Assembly (NCBI GenBank): GCA_003645735.1
Contig: QNBQ01000058.1
Span: 1 to 7,581 of the forward strand
Direction: 5' to 3'
DNA from: Candidatus Poribacteria bacterium
GTDB taxonomy: Bacteria; Poribacteria; WGA-4E; B28-G17
Length of the DNA stretch: 7,581 nt
Shown: piece after piece, positions 1 to 5,162 of the stretch
How positions within the stretch are numbered: position 1 is the first letter of the stretch
Layout: every line of letters begins with the position of its first letter
Program-made: the position numbers and the translations under genes
Notes under the pieces: model-generated
Told to the model about the DNA's origin: nothing
What the model saw: the letters and a program-made list of their open reading frames with translations, nothing else
Database searches by the model: none

Positions 1-1008
1 CTCGGGGAGGAAGGCGAGGGTGGTCCAATGCTCCCTCCGCCACCCCTCGGAGGAGAGCCTGAAGGTGGCGAAGAGGATGCCCCGGCCCTCGTATTCGATC
101 TTTATGAGCGCGCTCCCCTTCTCCCAAGGGGAGAGGGAGATGCGACGGAGGCCCTTTGAGACGACCCTGCCGTAATAGTCCCGCACCTCCCAAGAGAGCC
201 GGGCCTCCCTCGCACTCGGCGTCACGTTCCTCACCTCAACCCTTAAAGCCCCGACTTCGCCGGGTTGGAAGAGGTTTCCAAGCCTTCCCGTCCCGACCCG
301 CAGGGAGAGCGGGCTTTCGGTGGCGAGGGCTGAAAGGTCCTCGTCGGAGAGCCCCTCAGAGCGGAGGATGGCAAAAGCGAAAACGGCCTCCTGCGGGGGG
401 CTTGAGGGAAGGGCGGCCCTCATGAACCTCGCCCTCTTGACATCCCCCCCGTAGAGCCAGTCGGGGTCATACCAGAAGGTCACGATGGCCATCTCGGGGA
501 GCCCCTCGAGTTTCACCCTCCGAACCTGACACTCAAACTCCGGGTAGGGAGCGTCGCCCGCCACCTCCCAGTCGAACCTCCCATCGGGCCTCCTCCACCT
601 GAGGGTCGGGTTCGCCCCGGCCCGCTCGACGGGGGAGGCGAACTCGAGAGAGAAGCCCGTGGTCCAGGGGAAGAAATCCCTCCTCCCGCCGGTGTAGCGG
701 ACGGTCCATCTCGTCAGGACCCCTCGGGGGATGCTTTTCGCCTCCACTTGTGCATCGGCCCATTTTGCGGCCGGTCCCTCGGGCCGAAGCCCGTAAACCC
801 ACCTCTTTTCGTCCAACTTGCGGACTTTTGAGATCTTTCCGGCCTCGAAGGCGAGTGAGGGCTGGGGGCCGTCGAAGCTCGCCCGATACCGGATGGACTT
901 GACGAGCTCGATTTCCCTTCCGTCCGTTTTGGCGACAACCCCGAGCCGGCCGTCCGGGCCGACCTCGAGCGTCAAGTTGACGAACGCCAGAAGGAGAAGG
1001 AAAAGCAC
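1..1008 (-). CDS. Secreted multi-domain beta-sandwich protein, N-terminal part (runs off left edge)
   Basis: The frame is open for 336 codons and leaves the window at base 1, so the C-terminus is missing. The GTG start is well fixed: an in-frame TAG lies five codons upstream (1021-1023) and AGGAGGGA (1015-1022) sits 6 bases before it. The protein begins with a short hydrophobic stretch, MLFLLLLAFV, which I read as a signal peptide or anchor, although it has no basic n-region and no obvious AxA cleavage site. The rest looks all-beta and rich in W, Y and R. Residues about 240-320 resemble an Ig-like or fibronectin-like sandwich (VEVRNVTPSAREARLSWEV, then DYYGRVV, then a glycine-rich strand pair), of the kind that precedes glycoside hydrolase TIM barrels in secreted bacterial enzymes. 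No catalytic residues can be assigned in the visible part. A carbohydrate-active or surface-binding protein is the best guess. It follows the ROK gene by 70 bases and may be its regulatory target. Confidence 0.75.
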   Translation of the reverse strand, partial: MLFLLLLAFVNLTLEVGPDGRLGVVAKTDGREIELVKSIRYRASFDGPQPSLAFEAGKISKVRKLDEKRWVYGLRPEGPAAKWADAQVEAKSIPRGVLTRWTVRYTGGRRDFFPWTTGFSLEFASPVERAGANPTLRWRRPDGRFDWEVAGDAPYPEFECQVRRVKLEGLPEMAIVTFWYDPDWLYGGDVKRARFMRAALPSSPPQEAVFAFAILRSEGLSDEDLSALATESPLSLRVGTGRLGNLFQPGEVGALRVEVRNVTPSAREARLSWEVRDYYGRVVSKGLRRISLSPWEKGSALIKIEYEGRGILFATFRLSSEGWRREHWTTLAFLPE

Positions 1009-1015
1009 GTCGTCT

Positions 1016-1034
1016 CCCTCCTATAAGGGGAGGG
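1016..1034 (-). promoter_or_regulatory. Hairpin that buries the ribosome binding site of the secreted-protein gene
   Basis: On the minus strand CCCTCC (1034-1029) and GGAGGG (1021-1016) are perfect inverted repeats separated by the 7-base loop CCTTATA. The right arm is the Shine-Dalgarno sequence of the GTG start at 1008. If it folds in the mRNA, this 6-bp mostly G-C stem would hide the ribosome binding site, allowing translational control by temperature, a protein or coupling. The arms are seen directly; the regulatory role is inferred, and purine-rich ribosome binding sites can pair with pyrimidine runs by chance. Confidence 0.4.
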
Positions 1035-1078
1035 TTTTGTGGATCGCCCCCGTTTATGTGTATTGGTGGTGGAAGGGG

Positions 1079-2245
1079 TCAACATGGAGGCTCAAAGGCT
1101 TTCTCCAAAGCGAAATTGGCCGCCCCGAGCGCCCCTGCGTATATCCCCAGCTTCGAAAACCTCACCCTCACCCTATCCTCCCCTATCCCATGCTCCTCCA
1201 ACCCTCTTCTGATCCTCTCCAACACGAAATCCCCTCCCTCGACTATGTTCCCTCCTAACACCACGACCTCCGGGTCGAAAAGCTCTATCGCGTTCACAAG
1301 GGCTATGACCAGGTAATCCACGGCCTCCCCCACGCCCGCCCTGGCCACCTCCTCCCCCTCCTCAGCCATCCTGAACAGATCCAGAGCCGTGATATCATCC
1401 CTCCTCATCAGCTCCCTGCCCCTTTTCAAAATCGCCGGCTCGGACGAGAACACCTCCAGACATCCCCTCCTGCCGCATATGCATCTGGGTCCCCCCGGGG
1501 ACACTATGGTGTGACCTATCTCCCCCGCGTCCTCCCTCCATCCCTTGACCAGCCTGCCGTCCACGAATATCCCCATCCCTATCCCCTCTCTGACGTGTAT
1601 GTAAAGCATGTTATCCGCCTTCTCCTCGCCGAACTCCCTCTCCCCCAGCACCATCAGATGGGGCCCTACCTCCGTGAAGACCGGGAAATCGAAGTTCCTC
1701 TCCACCATAGCCTTGAGGGGAACGTCCTCCCAGTGGGGAAGCCTGGGTATGGGCTTGAGAAGCTGTGTCTCCCTCTCTATAAAACAGGGCACGCCCACAG
1801 CCGCTCCCACTATCCTCTCCAAGGGCACACCGTTTCCGGAGGCTATCTCCCTGATGGCGTCCACCATTCTGCTCGCGACGGCCGATGGGGGATCTTCCAG
1901 CCGGGTGGGGATCATCGCTCTGTCGAGAACTCTCTTTCCGAGATCTATCAGGGCCACCGTTAGGTTAGGGGCGCCGAAATCGATCCCTATCGAGAAGGCG
2001 GCTGAGGGGTTAAGGCTTAAAAGCTTAGGGGGTCTCCCTCCGGACGATTTCCCCTGCCCTTTTTCTATGAGAAAACCCTCGTTCACAAGCTCGCCTACGT
2101 ATTTAAGGATGGTAGGCCTGCTCAGCCTCACCCTCTCCTCTATCTGCGAGACGGTCCCGGTTCCGAGGCATCTGATGGCGTTGAAAACCGATAGTTTAGC
2201 CTCGTTCTCCCTCATCCTCTCTATCAGCTCCCTAACCTTCAGCAC
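1079..2245 (-). CDS. ROK-family transcriptional repressor
   Basis: This 388-residue protein has the full NagC/Mlc/XylR-type layout. Residues about 15-65 form a winged helix (TVSQIEERVRLSRPTILKYV as the recognition region). A ROK sugar-kinase-like fold follows, starting at SIGIDFG (85-91). The ROK zinc motif is complete: GEIGH (H245), then CICGRRGCLE with C255, C257 and C262. The sugar-contacting E242, H245 and E264 positions are kept. The catalytic Asp normally found in the ENDAN-type motif is absent: TEVGPHLMVLGE (191-202) has Gly there, so this should be a sugar sensor and not a kinase. The start is GTG, with AAAGGGGG (2253-2260) 7 bases upstream. It has its own promoter. Arginine is written almost only as AGG/AGA (one CGG) and isoleucine mostly as ATA, unlike the neighbouring genes. 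Likely targets are itself and adjacent genes. The ligand cannot be told from sequence. Confidence 0.93.
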   Translation of the reverse strand: MLKVRELIERMRENEAKLSVFNAIRCLGTGTVSQIEERVRLSRPTILKYVGELVNEGFLIEKGQGKSSGGRPPKLLSLNPSAAFSIGIDFGAPNLTVALIDLGKRVLDRAMIPTRLEDPPSAVASRMVDAIREIASGNGVPLERIVGAAVGVPCFIERETQLLKPIPRLPHWEDVPLKAMVERNFDFPVFTEVGPHLMVLGEREFGEEKADNMLYIHVREGIGMGIFVDGRLVKGWREDAGEIGHTIVSPGGPRCICGRRGCLEVFSSEPAILKRGRELMRRDDITALDLFRMAEEGEEVARAGVGEAVDYLVIALVNAIELFDPEVVVLGGNIVEGGDFVLERIRRGLEEHGIGEDRVRVRFSKLGIYAGALGAANFALEKAFEPPC

Positions 2246-2252
2246 AGCTTTA

Positions 2253-2260
2253 CCCCCTTT
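2253..2260 (-). promoter_or_regulatory. Ribosome binding site supporting the GTG start of the ROK gene
   Basis: AAAGGGGG on the minus strand, 7 bases before GTG 2245. No ATG or other well-placed start competes between the promoter and this codon, so it decides the start. Confidence 0.6.
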
Positions 2261-2267
2261 CGAGCTT

Positions 2268-2297
2268 ATTATCCCACATGAGATCGGGTTTCGTCAA
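2268..2297 (-). promoter_or_regulatory. Sigma-70-type promoter of the ROK gene
   Basis: The minus strand has TTGACG (2297-2292) as -35 and GATAAT (2273-2268) as -10, spaced by 18 bases, with TGG just before the -10 (extended -10). A transcript would start near 2261, giving a leader of about 16 bases that contains the ribosome binding site. It is the best promoter I see in the window and indicates that the ROK gene is transcribed apart from the genes upstream. Confidence 0.65.
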
Positions 2298-2316
2298 CTT
2301 GTTTGGTAAAAAGTTG
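2295..2316 (-). promoter_or_regulatory. Inverted repeat over the -35 box, candidate ROK operator
   Basis: CAACTT (2316-2311) and AAGTTG (2300-2295) are perfect 6-base inverted arms with a 10-base AT-rich centre. The right arm overlaps the -35 TTGACG. ROK repressors bind partly palindromic AT-rich sites, commonly at their own promoters, so autoregulation is plausible. The symmetry is visible; that ROK binds here is inference. Confidence 0.4.
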
Positions 2317-2352
2317 GAAATCCCCCTTTCAGCCCGGCCCTCCCAGGTTGAA

Positions 2353-3150
2353 TCACCTCCTGCCCATCAGCTTCCCAAGCTCCTCCGCTGCCCTGCGGGC
2401 GAACTCCTCCCTCGGTAGAAGCTTGGGCTTGGGTTCGTTCAAAACGACGTAACCGTCAAACCCGATCGCCTTCAACCCTCTGAACACCGATTCGTAATCC
2501 AGCCCACGGGGGTCGCCTAAAAGGCAACGTGTGTAGTAGAACCCTCCCTCTTCCATCACATCGGGCTCGTCCGGCTCGGCAGGTCGGACGTTCTGGACGG
2601 AGAGCTGAACTATGTGTTTTCCCAACCGTTTCACCGCTTCCTCGCCGTAATCCTGCCTCGCGACGAACAGGTTTGCGGGGTCGTATTGCAGACCGAAGTT
2701 GTCGCGCCCTATCCTCGCTATCATTTCAAGGCAGGAGTCAACCGTCTCGAAAGGACCTCCCGTGTGTGTCTGGACGATAAGGGTCATCCGGTGGGGTTTG
2801 AGCAGGTCGCACGCCTCCTTGAGCCATTCCGCATCACCGACCCAGACCTTCAGCACCTCGCACCGAAGCGTCTCGGCGAGCGGGATGAATTCCTCCAACC
2901 TCTTCAAACCCTCCTCGTCCGCCGTTATCCCTGGCGGCATGCAACAGGAGACATCCATGCCGAGCTCGTCCGCCACCTTTCGGAACCCCTCCACTTCTTC
3001 AAGGGTCGTGTCGGCTGTGATCTGCGTCGCGCGCAGCTCCACGGCATCGTAGCCGCAGGCTCTCGCGAACCTCAAAAATTCGGGCACGCTCATCTCACAG
3101 TAGCGATATTGAACCTCGATGAGCCTGCCCGAAAGCGAAAGGCGCATCAT
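2353..3150 (-). CDS. Sugar phosphate isomerase/epimerase-like TIM-barrel protein
   Basis: At 265 residues this matches the usual length of the xylose-isomerase-like (AP endonuclease family 2) TIM barrel. Typical landmarks occur in order: MSVPEFLRFARACGYDAVELR (20-40, split helix and strand), LIVQTHTGG (124-132), GLQYDPANL (153-161), IVQLSVQN (180-187), LDYESVFRGLKAIGFDGYVVL (217-237) and the closing Glu of NEP (E239). The classic metal-ligand set is altered: Gln127 stands where Glu is common, DPAN has Asn160 in place of His, and the strand usually reading HVH-K-D is QLSVQN. Related proteins with a DPGN-type motif exist, so this may be a subfamily trait and not a loss. Substrate is unknown; the cofactor, if any, is probably a divalent metal. 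The start ATG has AGGAGGTGA (3155-3163) just upstream; a second ATG follows immediately. It is likely cytoplasmic and distally placed in the operon. Confidence 0.85.
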   Translation of the reverse strand: MMRLSLSGRLIEVQYRYCEMSVPEFLRFARACGYDAVELRATQITADTTLEEVEGFRKVADELGMDVSCCMPPGITADEEGLKRLEEFIPLAETLRCEVLKVWVGDAEWLKEACDLLKPHRMTLIVQTHTGGPFETVDSCLEMIARIGRDNFGLQYDPANLFVARQDYGEEAVKRLGKHIVQLSVQNVRPAEPDEPDVMEEGGFYYTRCLLGDPRGLDYESVFRGLKAIGFDGYVVLNEPKPKLLPREEFARRAAEELGKLMGRR

Positions 3151-3260
3151 CCCTTCACCTCCTCAATCGCCCTTTTTTCCCGAGTAAGTCCGATATCGCC
3201 TTCACGGATGAGCTGAGATTCGAAAAACGGATAATCCATCGCAAAGAGAAGTTTGAGATG
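3150..3260 (-). pseudogene. Possible C-terminal remnant of an amidohydrolase
   Basis: In the frame running from CAT 3260 to a TGA at 3147-3149, the translation begins HLKLLFAMDYPFFESQLI and ends AIEEVKG. The piece LLFAMDYPF strongly resembles the conserved metal-site strand near the C-terminus of amidohydrolase_2 proteins (LFGTDYPF and variants), followed by the expected helix-rich tail. A TAG at 3261-3263 cuts the frame off upstream, and no ribosome binding site precedes the internal ATG 3239, so a working small gene is unlikely. The frame ends by a 4-base ATGA overlap with the isomerase start, as a real upstream gene would. This is motif recognition from a short segment only. Confidence 0.35.
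3155..3163 (-). promoter_or_regulatory. Near-perfect ribosome binding site of the isomerase gene
   Basis: AGGAGGTGA on the minus strand is an extended match to the 16S rRNA 3' end. AGGAGG ends 7 bases before ATG 3150 and 10 before the second ATG, favouring the first. Confidence 0.7.
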
Positions 3261-3321
3261 CTAAGGTGTTCCAAGGGAAGCGCTTGACCCCGCGCCAGGA
3301 TGCTCATGCCGGAATCGATAG

Positions 3322-4260
3322 TCACAACTTGAAGTAGAGGCCTTTTCGTTCCAGAACTTCCGCGACCGCCAGGGAGATCCCGATCACACCGAGCGTGCCC
3401 AGGAGAGGAAATGCTAAGGGCGCGTCCCTGGGGAGGAGCTGCCTTTCGATGAGGATAAGGGAGTTGCCGAGGATGAAGAGCGTGAGGGCGTTCTTCCCCA
3501 GCGCTTCAAGGAGGCCGAAGCACAAGTTCAAAGTCTCCCCGAGGTAAAAGAGGGCGAAGAGAACGCTGGAGATTCCGCTACTGAAGAGGACATACGATAG
3601 GGAGACGAGATGCTTGTTGAAGGGGATCGAGTAGCTGAGCGCGAAGCCTGTGAAGACGAAGACCGCGCCTGTAAGCAAGATGAACCGCACCGCTTGCCTC
3701 CATGGCCTCTTCCGGATCCACTCCCCCAGGGTAGCGGAGTAAACCAAGATGAACGCCCAGGACGGGATCGCTAATGGACCTCCCATATCGGCCGCGGCTA
3801 CGTAAGACGGTGGGGCGAAGACCTGGTATAGGCAGGCGACGACGAAGGATATGGCGAGCCGCAGCCAAGCGGAGAGGAACATGAAACCGAAGCAGAAGAG
3901 CCCAACGCCCCCTAACATCTGCAGGACTCCCCAACTGAGCCCCTCTCCTGTGAGAAGGCTTCCGATGAGGCCGAAAAGGAAAAGGGTTACGTAGCGCCGC
4001 ACGAAGTGGAAAAGGGTCCGTCTAAAGCCATCCCGGGCGAGCCTGCGGGTGAGGGAGATGTGGTAGGCGATTCCCATGGCGAAGAGGAACATGGGGGCGA
4101 CTGCGTCCGCCGGAGTATAGCCGTTCCAGGGAGCATGTTTCAGCCATGCTGGGGTAGCGCTGTAATGGGAAAGGCCATTGATGATCAGCATCCCCAGGAC
4201 GGCCAGGCCCCGATACCCGTCCAGGGACTTCCATCTCTTCCCCTCCACCTTACCGGCCAT
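3322..4260 (-). CDS. NagX/HGSNAT-like (DUF5009-type) membrane acyltransferase
   Basis: Read from ATG 4260 the protein has 312 residues. It opens with KRWKSLDGYRGLAVLGMLIIN (8-28), the hallmark N-terminal segment of heparan-alpha-glucosaminide N-acetyltransferase-like proteins, followed by HAPWNG (42-47) containing the His that carries the acetyl group in the family, then TPADAVAPMFLFAMGIA. About ten membrane helices can be counted. GKNALTLFILGNSLIL (about 255-270) matches the conserved late helix. Known relatives move acetyl from cytoplasmic acetyl-CoA across the membrane onto glucosamine-type sugars. The frame stays open to ATG 4431 (369 residues), but that start has no ribosome binding site, and the extra 57 residues look like unrelated gene fragments. 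ATG 4260 has GAGAGGGG 10 bases upstream. Gene callers will probably report the longer form. It follows the racemase and sits between two amidohydrolase-like pieces. Confidence 0.82.
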   Translation of the reverse strand: MAGKVEGKRWKSLDGYRGLAVLGMLIINGLSHYSATPAWLKHAPWNGYTPADAVAPMFLFAMGIAYHISLTRRLARDGFRRTLFHFVRRYVTLFLFGLIGSLLTGEGLSWGVLQMLGGVGLFCFGFMFLSAWLRLAISFVVACLYQVFAPPSYVAAADMGGPLAIPSWAFILVYSATLGEWIRKRPWRQAVRFILLTGAVFVFTGFALSYSIPFNKHLVSLSYVLFSSGISSVLFALFYLGETLNLCFGLLEALGKNALTLFILGNSLILIERQLLPRDAPLAFPLLGTLGVIGISLAVAEVLERKGLYFKL

Positions 4261-4341
4261 CTCCGACTTGCCCCTCTCCTTCAGCTGGAGATAGATCCCT
4301 TTCACCGCCGGGTTGAACCGCACCGCCCGCGAAGTCAGGTC
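4252..4341 (-). mobile_element. Remnant resembling the C-terminal end of an IS110-family transposase
   Basis: In frame with the membrane acyltransferase, directly upstream of and across its probable start, the translation contains AVRFNPAVK, then Y, then LKERGKSEMAG. The order R-x-N-P-x-x-K, Tyr, Leu, R-G-K is the conserved tail of IS110/IS1111-type transposases (AIRxNPxxxAFYxRLxxRGK). No DEDD catalytic part, C-terminal RKLL helix or IS ends are visible, so at most a 30-codon scrap remains. Family knowledge supports the motif; chance similarity cannot be excluded. Confidence 0.38.
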
Positions 4342-4440
4342 CATCGCCGCTATGACGCCCTTTTTGATCCCCGCCTTATCCATCTCCCCGATGACACCGT
4401 CCAGCGTCCGTCCTCGTATATCCCGTTCCATGACCGTAGC
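4339..4440 (-). pseudogene. Possible N-terminal remnant of an amidohydrolase
   Basis: The frame that later becomes the acyltransferase reads, from 4410, TLDGVIGEMDKAGIKKGVI. This closely matches the helix-strand unit following the HxH strand in TIM-barrel amidohydrolases (LDELLEEMDKAGIDKAVI). The same frame continues upstream into the end of the racemase gene as EYIPNLATVMERDIRG, also plausible for that family. The metal-binding HxH start and everything after this unit are missing. It is not a working enzyme. It may pair with the C-terminal-like piece at 3150-3260. Confidence 0.35.
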
Positions 4441-5162
4441 TAAATTCGGGATGTATTCGGCATCCCTTCGCCCTCCAAAGCCATCCGCACGGCGGCTTCG
4501 GCGTGAAGCCGTGTGGTGTCGAAGACGGGGACGGGGCTATCCTCAGGTCTCAACAGAAGCGTTATTTCGGTGCAGCCGAGGATTATCCCTTCCGCACCCC
4601 TCCCCATCAGCCTCCTGACGATCTCCAGATAGGCGGCGCGCGATTCTTCGGCGACGACCCCCTTGCAAAGCTCGTCGTAGATGACCCGATGAACCACGTC
4701 TCTATCCTCTTCGTCCGGCACCAGCACCTTCAGTCCGAACTTCTCCTCAAGCCTTTCCCTGTAGAAGCCGCTTTCCATGACGAACTTCGTCCCGAGAAGC
4801 CCGACCCTCTTCAGACCGCTTCTCCTTATCGCATCGCCCGTGACATCCGCTATGTGGAGCAGGGGCAGGCCGGTCCCCTTTTGAACGGCGTCGGCGACGA
4901 TGTGCATGGTGTTTGAGCAGATCAGGAGAAAATCCGCCCCCGCGGCCTTCAAGGCCCTCCCCGCCTCCGTGAGCAGTTTCGCCGCTTCATCCCACCTTCC
5001 CCCGTGCTGTATCCTCTCCACCTCGCCGAAGTCCAGGCTGTAAAGGATGACCTTGGCGAAATGCGAGCCGCCCGTCCTTCGAGCCGTCAGCTCGTTGAGA
5101 AGCCGATAATACTCAAGGGTTGACGTCCAGCTCATCCCTCCGATGAGCCCGATGGTCTTCAT
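4440..5162 (-). CDS. ygeA: Aspartate/glutamate racemase family protein, YgeA/RacX type
   Basis: The 240-residue protein starts MKTIGLIGGMSW, the signature of E. coli YgeA and B. subtilis RacX, and matches YgeA along its length. Both catalytic cysteines of this cofactor-independent two-base mechanism are present: C82 in ICSNTMH and C197 in LGCTEI. LLHIADVTGDAI (101-112), LLGTKFVM (122-129) and the final FDTTRLHAEAAV (214-225) are also typical. Characterised relatives racemise several amino acids and not aspartate alone, so the substrate is open. The protein is cytoplasmic. The start codon overlaps the peptidase stop by 4 bases (ATGA) and has AAGGAGG (5170-5176) 7 bases upstream, which argues for translational coupling. 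The last ten or so residues after VRMALE exceed the usual end and lie where the amidohydrolase-like frame begins, hinting that the 3' end of the gene was disturbed. Confidence 0.93.
   Translation of the reverse strand: MKTIGLIGGMSWTSTLEYYRLLNELTARRTGGSHFAKVILYSLDFGEVERIQHGGRWDEAAKLLTEAGRALKAAGADFLLICSNTMHIVADAVQKGTGLPLLHIADVTGDAIRRSGLKRVGLLGTKFVMESGFYRERLEEKFGLKVLVPDEEDRDVVHRVIYDELCKGVVAEESRAAYLEIVRRLMGRGAEGIILGCTEITLLLRPEDSPVPVFDTTRLHAEAAVRMALEGEGMPNTSRI

Noticed and set aside
818..1258. Plus-strand open frame of 146 codons across the secreted-protein start and the ROK 3' end
   Set aside because: It crosses two opposite-strand genes and their spacer, with low-complexity Ser/Pro composition and no ribosome binding site.
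1608..2309. Long plus-strand open frame of 233 codons opposite the ROK gene
   Set aside because: It is an antisense shadow of a gene with clear domains and motifs. Its translation is Ser/Pro/Leu-rich with no recognisable family and it has no convincing ribosome binding site.
2253..2330. Nine-base direct repeat (GAAAGGGGG on the minus strand) at 2253-2261 and 2322-2330
   Set aside because: One copy is the ribosome binding site of the ROK gene and the motif is a simple purine run, so chance recurrence is likely.
2317..2352. Possible terminator after the isomerase stop (GAAA...TTTC followed by CTTTTTA)
   Set aside because: The stem is only about 4 base pairs and the T-run is separated from it, so it does not meet the pattern of an intrinsic terminator.
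2614..3216. Plus-strand open frame of 200 codons opposite the isomerase
   Set aside because: The minus-strand isomerase has the correct length, motifs and a near-perfect ribosome binding site. The plus frame is a GC-driven shadow.
3147..3239. Possible 30-residue leader peptide gene ending in ATGA overlap with the isomerase
   Set aside because: It has no ribosome binding site, and its sequence (MDYPFFESQLI) looks like the tail of an amidohydrolase. A gene remnant explains it better.
3278..3292. AAGCGCTT palindrome in the spacer downstream of the acyltransferase
   Set aside because: Eight bases is short for this much sequence and nothing around it suggests a site or terminator.
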